Notes under the pieces: generated by a model
The model's database searches: none
The model's input: only the letters and a program-made list of their open reading frames with translations
Told to the model about the DNA's origin: nothing
Position numbers and translations under genes: made by a program
Shown: positions 23,010 through 31,929 of the stretch, in pieces
Position numbering within the stretch: the first letter of the stretch is position 1
How the letters are laid out: each line of letters begins with the position of its first letter
DNA from: DATFQE01 sp963738205
Lineage (GTDB): Bacteria > Actinomycetota > Thermoleophilia > Gaiellales > Gaiellaceae
Direction of reading: 5' to 3'
Assembly: GCA_963738205.1 (NCBI GenBank)
Contig: CAVTVQ010000009.1
Span: forward strand, 62,001-126,000
Length of the DNA stretch: 64,000 nucleotides

Positions 23010-23816
23010 GTGACCAATCCAGACGTGATTCGGGCCGACATCGGCGTCTTCGGCGGCTCGGGCTTCTACTCGTTCCTCGAGGATGTCGAAGAGGTCGACG
23101 TCGAAACGCCTTACGGCAAGCCGTCGGCCCCGGTCACGATCGGCGAAGTCGGCGGGAAGCGCGTCGCCTTCCTCCCGCGTCACGGCCGGCAGCATGAGTT
23201 CCCACCGCATCGGATTCCCTACCGCGCAAACGTCTGGGCCATGCGTGAGCTCGGCGTGCGGCGGATCATCGGGCCGTGTGCCTCCGGTGCGCTCAGCGCT
23301 GACCTCCGGTTGGGCGAGTTCCTCATCTGCGACCAGTTCGTGGACCGGACGTGGGGGCGGCCGGACACGTTCTACGAGGTCGCGCCGGTGACACACGTGT
23401 CGGCGGCCGACCCCTACTGCCCCGAACTCCGTGGGGTGCTCGTCGACACGGCGATGGGACTTGGCATCCCCGTGCGCGACGGCGGCACGGTGGTCGTGAT
23501 CCAGGGGCCGCGGTTCTCGACCCGGGCCGAATCGGCCTCGTTTCAGCAGATGCGTTGGGATGTGATCAACATGACCGGGGTGCCCGAGTGCCACCTCGCG
23601 CGCGAGCTAGAGCTCTGCTACGCGACGATCGCGATGGTGACCGACTACGACGTCGGCGTGAAGGGAGGCGAGTCGGTCTCTGCGAAGCGGGTGATGGAGG
23701 TCTTTGCCGAGAACAACGAGCGACTACGGCAGTTGCTCTTCGCAGCGATCCCGAGAATCGGCCCACAGCCCGAGGACGTCTGCGCCACTGCCCTCCGCGG
23801 CGCGCGTGTCGGGTAG
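23010..23816 (+). CDS. mtnP: S-methyl-5'-thioadenosine phosphorylase
   Basis: 268-residue purine nucleoside phosphorylase-family enzyme. It cleaves methylthioadenosine with phosphate to adenine and methylthioribose-1-phosphate, a step in methionine salvage. GVFGGSGFYSF carries the phosphate loop. FLPRHGRQHEFPPHRIPYRAN and GPCASGALSADLRLGEF are family blocks, and NMTGVPECHLARE plus TDYD (Asp pair selecting 6-aminopurines) distinguish it from guanosine/inosine phosphorylases. It starts at GTG 23010. It is divergent from the radical-SAM operon, and 5'-deoxyadenosine or an adenosylated product of that enzyme could also be its substrate; that is an inference from position. Confidence 0.88.
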   Translation: MTNPDVIRADIGVFGGSGFYSFLEDVEEVDVETPYGKPSAPVTIGEVGGKRVAFLPRHGRQHEFPPHRIPYRANVWAMRELGVRRIIGPCASGALSADLRLGEFLICDQFVDRTWGRPDTFYEVAPVTHVSAADPYCPELRGVLVDTAMGLGIPVRDGGTVVVIQGPRFSTRAESASFQQMRWDVINMTGVPECHLARELELCYATIAMVTDYDVGVKGGESVSAKRVMEVFAENNERLRQLLFAAIPRIGPQPEDVCATALRGARVG

Positions 23817-23844
23817 GCGTGGCCTGATTCCCGGCCGGCGCTCG

Positions 23845-26541
23845 CTAGCGCGGCGGCACACGCTCGCGGAGCGCGCGCAGAGCCTCGGCCGGGAGCGGGA
23901 ACCACCGCACGGCCTCAAACTCCTCTGAGACGGCCACGTCCTCAGCAGCCGCGTGCGGCGGATCGGCCTCGATCGCAGCGACGATGCGCCGCGCCTCGTC
24001 GAGATACCGGGGCAGCGCGCCCTCACCTTCGCTTGTGCGCGCCGCCCGCACCTCGAGCGTGCCTGAGTCGTACGAAAGCGCGTGGAGCGTGAGCTCCGGT
24101 TGCGGCCGGCCGAGAACGTGGTGCCAGAGGCCGCTGTACGGGTCGAAGCGGTAGAGCGGCAGCAGCTTCCACGCGTGGTCGGCGACGAAGTTGATGGCGT
24201 CGACGAGATACGTGAAGACGGTCTCGCTGATGAAATAGTTGAACCCGAGCCGGAAGAACGCGAGCTTTGCCCCTTCGTGCCCGAGCGCGATCTCCGCTTG
24301 GAACGCGCTCGACGTCCGCTGGTCGATCCGGTAGAGCCGGTGGAGGTAGGGACCGGCGCAGAAGCATCCGCTGCGTGCCTGGATCCCGAACAGGTCGTTC
24401 AGGAGTGCGACCACGTAGTTCGAATGGAGGAGGCCGCGCTCGTGGCGGACGCCGAGGGAGACGATCGCAAGCCGGTCCGCGTCGGTGCTCCCCAACAGCT
24501 CGATTCGCGGGTTGGCGCGCCACGAGGCGAGTGCGCGGCGCACGAAGTCGTGTTCGGCCGCGCGGATGCGATCGGCGCCGACGGCCTCTTTCAGCTGGAA
24601 GACGAGGCCGGCACGGATCGACTCGACGATCGCGGGCGTACCTCCCTCCTCGCGATGAACCGGATCGTCGTGGTAGCGGTGCGCGGTTGGGGACACGAAC
24701 GAGACCGTGCCGCCGCCGGGAACGGCGGGCACGGCGTTGCGGAACAGGGCGCGCTTCGCGACGAGGACGCCCGGCGTACCGGGCCCGCCGACGAACTTGT
24801 GCGGCGAGACGAAGATCGCGTCCTTGTACGCGAGGTGCCCGGCTTCGACGTCCGGCGCTGGGTTCATGTCGATGCGGACGTACGGCCCTGCGGCAGCGTA
24901 GTCCCAACACGCGTACGCGCCGTGCTGGTGAAGGACGATCGAGACCGCGTCGACGTCCGTCACGATCCCGGTCACGTTCGACGCGGCCGAGAAGCTGCCG
25001 ATCTTGAGCGGCCGCCGGCGGTACCGCTCCAATTCCGCGGCGAGATGGCCCAGATCAACGTGGCCGTCGGCATCCTCGCCGATCACAACCAGGTCCGCGA
25101 TCGACTCCCGCCACGGGAGCTCGTTCGAGTGGTGCTCGAACGGGCCGATGAAGGTGACAGGCCGCTGGTCGGGTGGAATCGCGTGCGACAGTCGCCAAGG
25201 CTCCTCGGGCCCGCTCGGCACGCGCAAACCGAGGACGTGCACGAGCTTGTCGATCGCGGCGGTAGCGCCGGAGCCGGTGAAGATGACGACGTCTTCGTCG
25301 GTTCCGCCGACGGCGCGATGGATGATCCGGCGCGCGTCCTCCCGCAGGCGGGTTGTCTGCAACCCCGTCCAGGAGGATTCGGTGTGCGTGTTCGCGTACG
25401 ACGGGAGAACCTCGCGGCGGATGAACTCCTCCACGAACGAGAGCGCGCGTCCCGAGGCCGTGTAGTCGGCATAGACGATGCGGCGGGGCCCGAACGGTCC
25501 CTCGAGAACCGTGTCGTCGCCGATGATCGACGTCCGGATCGTTCGCACGAGCGCGTCGCCGCGGTCGAGGGGCACGGCGTCGGGCGCGACGGCGACAGCC
25601 GCCGCAACGTCGATGCGGCGCCGGTCGGAGCGGCTCAACGCGGCCAGAAGGTTTCTGCTCACGGCCTCGAGCAGCCGTAGCGTCGGCCGCGACGCGCCGT
25701 CGAGTAGGTGCTCGAAGTCCCGCGAGCGCAGCTCGAGGACGACCGCGTCCTCATATGCCGTGCATGTCGCCGTACGCGGGCCGCCGTCGAGCAGCGACAC
25801 CTCGCCGAGGAGACGACCGGGCCCGAGTGTTGCGAGCCGGATCGTCCGCCCGTCGCGCGCGACCGCGACCTCGACGGCGCCCTCGGCCACGAGCATGCAT
25901 GCGTCTGCGCGTTCGCCCTCGTGGAACAGCGCGGCGCCGCGTGGCACCCGCAGTTCGTACAGCGAGCCGAGGAGCTCGGCCAGCTCGTCGTCCGCAAACG
26001 ATTCGAAGAAGGGCAACTCGCGCAAGAACGCCGCTCGCGACGCATCGGCTGGAACTGCCTCCCGGCGCCGGCTCCCACGGTCGCCCCGCGCCGGCGCCGC
26101 GCCGGACGCGGCCGTCGCCGCGCGTACCCGTGCCGCCAACGCACGGGCGAGCTCCCGCAGCAGCGCGAACGCAATGGGCGCGAACTGGTTGCGGAGCAGG
26201 CCGAACTCGGCGCCTTCGAGCGCGAAGCCGGCCACCGGTGCGAGCGCGCGCACCGTCGCGCCATGCGTCGTCCCCGGAAGGAGCGCAGCCTCGCCAACGA
26301 CGTCGCCCGGGCCGACATGGCCGAGGAGGGTGTTCCGCCGCCGAACCTCTGCCTCCCCGCTCGCCACCACCACCAGCCGCTCCGCCGGTGCGCCCTCGCG
26401 AACGAGAAGCGCTCCGCGCGTGAACGCGATCGGCCGCAGCAGCGGTGCGATTCGATCGTGGTGCTCAGGTGTGAGCTTCGCGAACAGGTCCGCGCGGGGC
26501 AGGACGTCGAGCACTCCCTCGGTTGCGGCTCGGTCTGCCAA
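23845..26541 (-). CDS. Fusion: two cyclic-nucleotide-binding domains plus class V PLP enzyme
   Basis: About 898 residues. Two cNMP-binding domains lie in the first ~320 (first with PIAFTRGALLVREGAPAERL and GPGDVVGEAALLPG; second with FHEGERADACMLVAEGAV and GRLLGEVSLLDGG). A class V aminotransferase/cysteine-desulfurase-like domain covers about 370-800: YTASGRAL, IFTGSGATAAIDKLVHVLG, the PLP lysine in SPHKFVGGPGTPGVLV, and a cysteine-bearing loop RSGCFCAGPYLHRL like the sulfur-accepting loop of desulfurases. A C-terminal domain of ~100 residues follows. TTG 26541 gives MADRAATEGV just before the first domain. TTG 26583, with GGAAG seven bases upstream, is an alternative. The cNMP-PLP fusion is unusual. 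Confidence 0.82.
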   Translation of the reverse strand: MADRAATEGVLDVLPRADLFAKLTPEHHDRIAPLLRPIAFTRGALLVREGAPAERLVVVASGEAEVRRRNTLLGHVGPGDVVGEAALLPGTTHGATVRALAPVAGFALEGAEFGLLRNQFAPIAFALLRELARALAARVRAATAASGAAPARGDRGSRRREAVPADASRAAFLRELPFFESFADDELAELLGSLYELRVPRGAALFHEGERADACMLVAEGAVEVAVARDGRTIRLATLGPGRLLGEVSLLDGGPRTATCTAYEDAVVLELRSRDFEHLLDGASRPTLRLLEAVSRNLLAALSRSDRRRIDVAAAVAVAPDAVPLDRGDALVRTIRTSIIGDDTVLEGPFGPRRIVYADYTASGRALSFVEEFIRREVLPSYANTHTESSWTGLQTTRLREDARRIIHRAVGGTDEDVVIFTGSGATAAIDKLVHVLGLRVPSGPEEPWRLSHAIPPDQRPVTFIGPFEHHSNELPWRESIADLVVIGEDADGHVDLGHLAAELERYRRRPLKIGSFSAASNVTGIVTDVDAVSIVLHQHGAYACWDYAAAGPYVRIDMNPAPDVEAGHLAYKDAIFVSPHKFVGGPGTPGVLVAKRALFRNAVPAVPGGGTVSFVSPTAHRYHDDPVHREEGGTPAIVESIRAGLVFQLKEAVGADRIRAAEHDFVRRALASWRANPRIELLGSTDADRLAIVSLGVRHERGLLHSNYVVALLNDLFGIQARSGCFCAGPYLHRLYRIDQRTSSAFQAEIALGHEGAKLAFFRLGFNYFISETVFTYLVDAINFVADHAWKLLPLYRFDPYSGLWHHVLGRPQPELTLHALSYDSGTLEVRAARTSEGEGALPRYLDEARRIVAAIEADPPHAAAEDVAVSEEFEAVRWFPLPAEALRALRERVPPR

Positions 26542-26622
26542 CGCGATTGCGACGATCGTAGGACGAATGCCGGCGGCTACCAAACCTTGACTTCCGAACC
26601 TGCCGGCACGACCCTCTGCGGC

Positions 26623-27546
26623 GTGTGCCGCGTCGTCGCCTACCTCGGCTTGCCGACGCCTCTGGAGAACCTGCTGTACGCGACCGACGCGTCGCTCGCC
26701 CGGCAGGCGTACAGCCCGCGGATGATGGCGAGCTTCGTCAACCTCGCCGGCTTCGGCTTCGCCGCCTGGGAAGACGCGACGGCGTATCCGGACGAGCCAT
26801 TTGTCTATCGCGTCACGACGCTGCCGACGCACGACGAGAATTTGCGCGCGCTCGCGCACAAGCTCGCCCCGAATTGCGTCCTCGCACACGTCCGTGGCCT
26901 CACGGAGCGGACGCACGCGGTCGTGTCACAGCAGAACACGCACCCGTTCCGGTTCGCCGGCACGCACGTCGCCCTCGCGCACAACGGCCATCTGCGCGAG
27001 TTCGACCGGATGCGTTTCGACCTGCTGGCGCGAGTGCGTCCCGAGCTCGCTCGCCGCGTCGACGGGACCACCGACTCCGAGTGGCTGTACGTGCTGCTCC
27101 TGTCGCAGCTGCGCGACCCGCTCGGCAAGCCCGACGTGGAGGAGCTTGCGACGGCGACGATCCGGACCCTCGAGATCGTGCGCGACCTCCGCGACCGTCA
27201 TCGGATCACGACCGCGTCGCCCGCAAACCTGTTCGTGACGACCGGCAATTCGCTCGTGGTGACGAGGTTCAGCTTCGACCACGGCTGGTACCCGCCTGAC
27301 GACGACCCAATGCTCGAGCTCGACCTCGCCTATGTGACGCTCTGGTACACGTTCGGCGGCGAGTTCACGGAGCACGACAGAGAGTGGGCGATGCGCGGCG
27401 CCGACGTCGCGAGCTCGCTGCTCGTCGCCTCGGAGCCGATCACAGCCGACACGTCGACGTGGCTGGAAGTGCCGGAGTACTCGCTCCTGGCCGCCTCGCG
27501 GGACGACGGCACGGTCGCGAGCGAGCTTCGTGACCTCGAAGTCTGA
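26623..27546 (+). CDS. Class II glutamine amidotransferase (YafJ-like)
   Basis: 307-residue Ntn-type amidotransferase. The GTG start gives MCRVVAYLG, so processing would expose the catalytic Cys2, as the family requires. THDENLRALAHKLAPNCVLAHVRG and TDSEWLYVLLLSQL are typical, with the Asn/Gly oxyanion pair in ALAHNGHLREF. It should release ammonia from glutamine or hydrolyse a gamma-glutamyl bond; related EgtC does the latter in ergothioneine synthesis. The start is divergent from the cNMP-PLP fusion (about 80 bp apart), and the 3' end overlaps the following cNMP gene by 17 bases, so the three appear functionally linked. Confidence 0.85.
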   Translation: MCRVVAYLGLPTPLENLLYATDASLARQAYSPRMMASFVNLAGFGFAAWEDATAYPDEPFVYRVTTLPTHDENLRALAHKLAPNCVLAHVRGLTERTHAVVSQQNTHPFRFAGTHVALAHNGHLREFDRMRFDLLARVRPELARRVDGTTDSEWLYVLLLSQLRDPLGKPDVEELATATIRTLEIVRDLRDRHRITTASPANLFVTTGNSLVVTRFSFDHGWYPPDDDPMLELDLAYVTLWYTFGGEFTEHDREWAMRGADVASSLLVASEPITADTSTWLEVPEYSLLAASRDDGTVASELRDLEV

Positions 27547-28495
27547 GCCAGCGGCCGCGGTTGCCGCGGTGCCGCTGTTCTCCGAGCTCCCACCGGATAC
27601 GGTCTTCTCGATCTCGCGGGAGCTGCGGCGGATCGAGCTCGCGCCCGGAGAGCTCCTGTGGCGGCAGGGAGACGCGGCCGACGGTTTCCACCTCGTCGAG
27701 TGGGGGAGACTTGCGGTTGCGGCGCGCGCGCCCGGCGAGCGCGAGATCGAGCTGGCCGAGCTGGGACCCGGCGACATTCTCGGCGAGTTGCCCTTGCTCG
27801 CCGGGGGCGAGCGCAGCGCCAGCGTTCGTGCAGTCGAGTCGGCGTCGGTGCTCGTCCTCGACGGTGCCCGCTTTCGCACGCTGCTCACGGCCCTGGATCC
27901 GGCCGCGGAGGCCCTTCGCCGACGGCTCCTGAAGGTCGTCTGCGAGAGGCTCCGCGCGCGGCACGCACGCCTCGCGACGATGCTCGGGGACGGTGACGGT
28001 GACCCGCCCGCAGCTGCCGGCGACTTCGGGCATGCACCGACACCGGTTCCGCCACGCTACTACCTCGCCCGGCTCGCGCTGTTCCGCGACTTCAACGCGG
28101 AGGCACTGGACGAGCTGCTCGCCGTCACGGACGTGATCGACGTCGGGCGGGGCGTGGAGATATGCGCCGAAGGCGCGATACCCGATTTCTGCGCGGTGAC
28201 GCTGTACGGAGCGCTCGAGGAGCTCGTCCGGCGCGGCGACCGCGGGGTCCGCGTCCGCCTCGTCGGCCCGGGCCTCGCGACCTGTTACGTCGGCTTGCTC
28301 GACGGCCTGCCTTCGAGCGTCGGCATCCGCGCGCGCGAACGTGCGCGCCTGGCCCTGGTCCCGCGCCGCGCGTTCGACGGCCTGGCAGCCGGACGGACGC
28401 CTGCGGGTCGCTCACTCCTCGAGGCGCTCGAACGTGACCTCGTCGGGACCCTGCGCCTCGCGCAGCGTCCCCAGGCGCGGCTCGGTTTCAGCTGA
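27530..28495 (+). CDS. Double cyclic-nucleotide-binding-domain protein
   Basis: 321 residues with an intact cNMP-binding domain (IELAPGELLWRQGDAADGFHLVEWG, GPGDILGELPLLAGGERSASVRAVE) and a second, degenerate one (VDVGRGVEICAEGAIPDFCAVTLYGALEE). Both lack the full phosphate-binding cassette RTAxV: the first has ERSASVRA, so it may bind a nucleotide weakly or only sense by structure. There is no HTH or other output domain. The GTG at 27530 lies inside the end of the amidotransferase gene. It probably acts as a regulatory partner for the amidotransferase or the PLP fusion. Confidence 0.78.
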   Translation: MTSKSEPAAAVAAVPLFSELPPDTVFSISRELRRIELAPGELLWRQGDAADGFHLVEWGRLAVAARAPGEREIELAELGPGDILGELPLLAGGERSASVRAVESASVLVLDGARFRTLLTALDPAAEALRRRLLKVVCERLRARHARLATMLGDGDGDPPAAAGDFGHAPTPVPPRYYLARLALFRDFNAEALDELLAVTDVIDVGRGVEICAEGAIPDFCAVTLYGALEELVRRGDRGVRVRLVGPGLATCYVGLLDGLPSSVGIRARERARLALVPRRAFDGLAAGRTPAGRSLLEALERDLVGTLRLAQRPQARLGFS

Positions 28496-28635
28496 TACGG
28501 GACGTTGCTCGCGCGAGGCCGACCGGAGCGTGCTCCGTGCGAGAGCGCAAGCGTGGGGTTCGACGATCGGCGCAGAAATCGCGCAGATGAGTAAGGCTCC
28601 CGTGCAAGTCAGAGCTCTTCGGCAAGGGGGGAATC

Positions 28636-31598
28636 ATGCGCACACACTCTCGCGTGTTAGCGCGGGCCGCCGCGCTGGTGTTCGGAGCCGTACTCGCCCT
28701 CGCGGCCGGAACCGGCAGCGTTATGGCGACACCAGGCGCGCAAGACGGGTCTCAACGAGCGACTCAGAGAGACCCGGGAGGAATCCAGGGCGACCACGCG
28801 GCCAACAAGATGAGAGATAACCGCGTGGGTCGGATCGGGCCGACGGCCCGACAGAGGGAGAGGGTGGCCGAGCTCGGCGCCAGCGTTCGCTGGAACGCAT
28901 TCGGCACGCCCGAAGTGCTCGCGTCGACGGGCAAGCCGCTGGCGCAGGGCCTGCCGGCGAAACCCGTCGCAGCGGCGCAGGCGTACGTCGCGGCGAACCG
29001 CGACCTCTTGGGACTGACGCAGGGCGGGAAGGCTGCGCTCGAGACTCTCGCCGTGGCCCCGATGGGTCGGGGCGCCGCGGTGCTGTTCCGGCAGCGCTTC
29101 GGCAGCCTCCATGCCGGCGTTGACGGCCTGCTCGCGGTCGGCGTCCGCGACGGGGCCGCCTACTACGTGAGCTCGTCGCTGGCCCGCAGCTCCGCTGCGC
29201 CGGCTGACGCAACGCTCAGTGCCGCAGCCGCCCGCCAGATCGCGATCAAGGATTCTGGCCGGGCCGACGCCGACGTGATGAAGACCGAGTTGGTCGCGGT
29301 GCCCACGGCAACCGGTGCGAGGGCGGCCTACCTGGTCACTCTTGGCGCCGACGTCAACGGCGCGAACGGCTCGCCGGTGGCGTACGCCACCTACGTCGAC
29401 GCTCGCGACGGATCGATCCTGCTCCGCGAGGATCTGGTCGACCACGACTCTGACAACCCGGAGTGGCGGGTCTTCCCGAACACCCCACCGGTGGACTACT
29501 CCTCGACCGACACCCGGGTGCGCTGGTGCGCCACTGCCACGGCGGGATGCGACGAGGTCGTCGGTTCGCCGGCGTCACCGCTGAGCTGGGACAAGGACTC
29601 CGTGACCGGGCTGCCCACGTTCACGACGACGGGCAACAACTCATTCGCCGTCCACAATTGGTTCAGCAACAACCCGTTCAGCGTGGGCACCGAGCTGGCT
29701 ACTCCGCGCCCCGACCGGGACTACAGCTACGCCTGGACCAACCAATGGCTCGAGCAGCGCTGTAACCCGGACACGACCTTCACCTCGCCACAGCGCAACG
29801 ACATCGACGCCGCCCGGGCGAACCTGTTCGCGATGCACAACCGCGAGCACGACTGGGCCTATCACCTGGGCTTCACCGAGGCGCTGTGGAACATGCAGAA
29901 GGACAACTTCGGCAAGGGCGGTCTGGGCAACGACGTCGAGCAGGGCAACGCGCAGGCCGGCGGGGTCAGCGGTGGCCCGGCATCCGGGTTCGCTGCACGG
30001 GACAACGCCAACCAGATCACCCCTGGTGACGGCATCCCGCCGACAACCAACATGTACCTGTGGCAGCCGATTGCCGGTGCGTTCTACAGCCGTTGCGTCG
30101 ACGGCGACTTCGACATGAGCGTGATCGGGCACGAGTACGGCCACGCCATCACCAACCGGATGATCAATGGCCCGTCCGCAGGCTTCAATTCGCCGCAAGG
30201 CATGAGCGAGAGCTGGTCGGACCTGATCGCGATGGAGTACCTGAACGAGCACGGCTACGCAGCGCCGGGGATCCGGGCCTACACGATCGGCGAGTACGTC
30301 ACGACCGATCCGATCGCCGGTATCCGCAACTACAACATGAGCCAGAGCCCGCTCAACTACTCCAGCATCGACTACGACTTCGTCGGACTGCAGGTACACG
30401 CATCCGGTGAGACCTGGAGCGCGACCAACTTCGACATCAGGTCGGCGATGATCGCCAGGTACGGCGCCGGCACGCCGGCGCTGCAGAAGTCCTGCGCGAA
30501 CGGCCAGACGCCTGTGACGTCCTGCCCGGGTAACCGGCGCTGGGCGCAACTGATGTTCGACTCGTTCCCGCTGATCACGTTCAGCCCGGTCAGCATGGTC
30601 GACTCGCGCAACGCCATGCTCGCCGCCGGACATGATCCGCTTCGGCGGCGCGAACCAGGACATCCTGTGGAACGCGTTCGCCAAACGCGGTCTCGGTGCG
30701 GGTGCGGCCAGCAACGGTGCGGGCGACGTCGACCCGACGCCGAGCTTCACCTCTCCGTTCGCGAACGAGGCGACAGTGACGTTCCGGCCGGTCGACGAGA
30801 ACGACGCGATCGTGCCGGGCGCCAAGCTGTTCGTCGGGCGACTACCAGGCCCGAGCGGTTCCGATCGCCGACACCGACCCGGCTACCGCGCTCACCAACC
30901 AGGTACAGCTGGTACCGGGGACGTACGACCTGATCGCGCAGGCACCCGGCCACGGCCACGCCCGGGTCACCTCGTTCTCGGTGAATCCCGGTCAGGTCCG
31001 CGACCTTCCGGTGAAGATGCGGACAAACCTCACGTCGGCCGGCGCCGGGGCTTCGGCGTCCGGCGACGGCATCAACCTGGCCAGGCTGATCGACGACGAC
31101 GAGGCGACCAACTGGGCCTCGCTCGGCAGCCCGGTGGCCGGCAAGCAGGTGACGGTCGACCTGGCCGGCGGCACCCAGCAGGTCCGCCGGATCCAGGTGA
31201 GCGCGCAGCTTCGCCCGGCGATCGCCGGCGATCCCGACGGCGGCGGGCAAGCTCGGGTCTCGGCGCTGCGCCAGTTCCGGGTCAGCGCCTGCGAGGCGAA
31301 GGGAGCGGTCACGTGCGCCAGCGCGGCCGACTTCCACGTCGTCTTCACGAGCGCGCCCGACGCGTTCCCGTCGATCGCGCCGAGGCCACGTGCGCCGGAG
31401 CTCACCATCCGCTCCTTCGACATCCCGAACACGAAGGCCAGCCATCTGCGAGTCGAGGTGCTGACCAACCAGTGCACGGGCGCTCCGGACTACGCCGGTG
31501 ACCAGGACGACGATCCGCTGAACGTCACCGACTGCGCGGCCGGGAGCACGCAGGACGACAACGTGAGGATCGCCGAGTTCCAGGCGTTTGCCAATTAG
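28636..31598 (+). CDS. Secreted M36 (fungalysin) metalloprotease, broken by two frameshifts
   Basis: Exported zinc protease. A signal peptide (about residues 1-32), an FTP-type propeptide region, and the M36 domain with HEYGH in VIGHEYGHAITNRM (about residue 498) and the third ligand in ESWSDLIAMEYL are all present. A C-terminal discoidin-like domain (LARLIDDDEATNWASLGSP) follows. AAGGGGGGA gives a strong ribosome site. The first frame runs to 30933 but turns to nonsense after 30628. One extra G at 30628/30629 and another at 30836-30838 move the coding frame, after which family-like sequence (MIRFGGANQDILWNAFAKRG, then DLPVKMRTNLTSAG) continues to 31598. Both changes are single-base insertions, so sequencing or assembly error is as likely as decay. 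Confidence 0.8.
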
Positions 31599-31615
31599 CG
31601 CATGCGCCACGCGCA

Positions 31616-31652
31616 GAATGGGTGGGCGGGCCACATCCCCGCCCACCCATTC
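31616..31652 (+). terminator. Perfect 15-bp hairpin after the M36 protease
   Basis: GAATGGGTGGGCGGG, loop CCACATC, CCCGCCCACCCATTC. It begins 17 bp after the protease stop. There is no T-run, but the perfect long stem and position make a transcription terminator the best reading. Confidence 0.65.
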
Positions 31653-31753
31653 AGAATGAGCTGCGATCAAGAGCCCAGTTCGACCCGTTCCAGACGAAGA
31701 ACGGGAGGTGCGCCTCGGCTCTCGCCCCAGAGAGGCCGTCTGGAGAGGGCGTC

Positions 31754-31823
31754 TGGGGTCAGGTCTTGCATCGCCACATCGCGACACGCCACGCCGCGAC
31801 CGTCACCACAAGACCTGACCCCA
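31754..31823. repeat. 15-bp perfect inverted repeat (REP-like), 40-bp spacer
   Basis: TGGGGTCAGGTCTTG at 31754-31768 and its exact complement CAAGACCTGACCCCA at 31809-31823. I recall GGGGTCAGGTCTTG-type ends from palindromic repeats near Y1-type REP transposases, but no transposase gene is present here. It may be a solo remnant of such an element. Confidence 0.5.
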
Positions 31824-31842
31824 CGCGCGGCCAGGACGTCAC

Positions 31843-31894
31843 GGAGGTAGGATTCGAACTCACGGCCCGGGTTTGACCCGGGCAGCGGTTTTCA
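31843..31894 (-). pseudogene. tRNA-Ser 3'-half remnant
   Basis: Read on the minus strand, TGAAAACCGCTGCCCGGG... and ...GAGTTCGAATCCTACCTCC reproduce the anticodon-loop-to-acceptor half (variable arm, T-arm, part of the acceptor) of a tRNA-Ser. It closely parallels the intact tRNA-Ser(TGA) at 33790-33878 but is not identical to it. The 5' half and the D-arm are missing, so it cannot be functional. Such 3' fragments are typical attachment-site scars left by an integrase-borne element that targeted a tRNA-Ser. Confidence 0.6.
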
Positions 31895-31929
31895 CGTGCG
31901 GCGAGTGCCGGTGTGACCCGCGTGGAGGA

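Noticed and set aside
24082..25680. 532-residue plus-strand frame inside the cNMP-PLP gene
   Set aside because: It is the complement of coding sequence with clear PLP motifs on the other strand; the Asp/Arg-rich translation has no motif.
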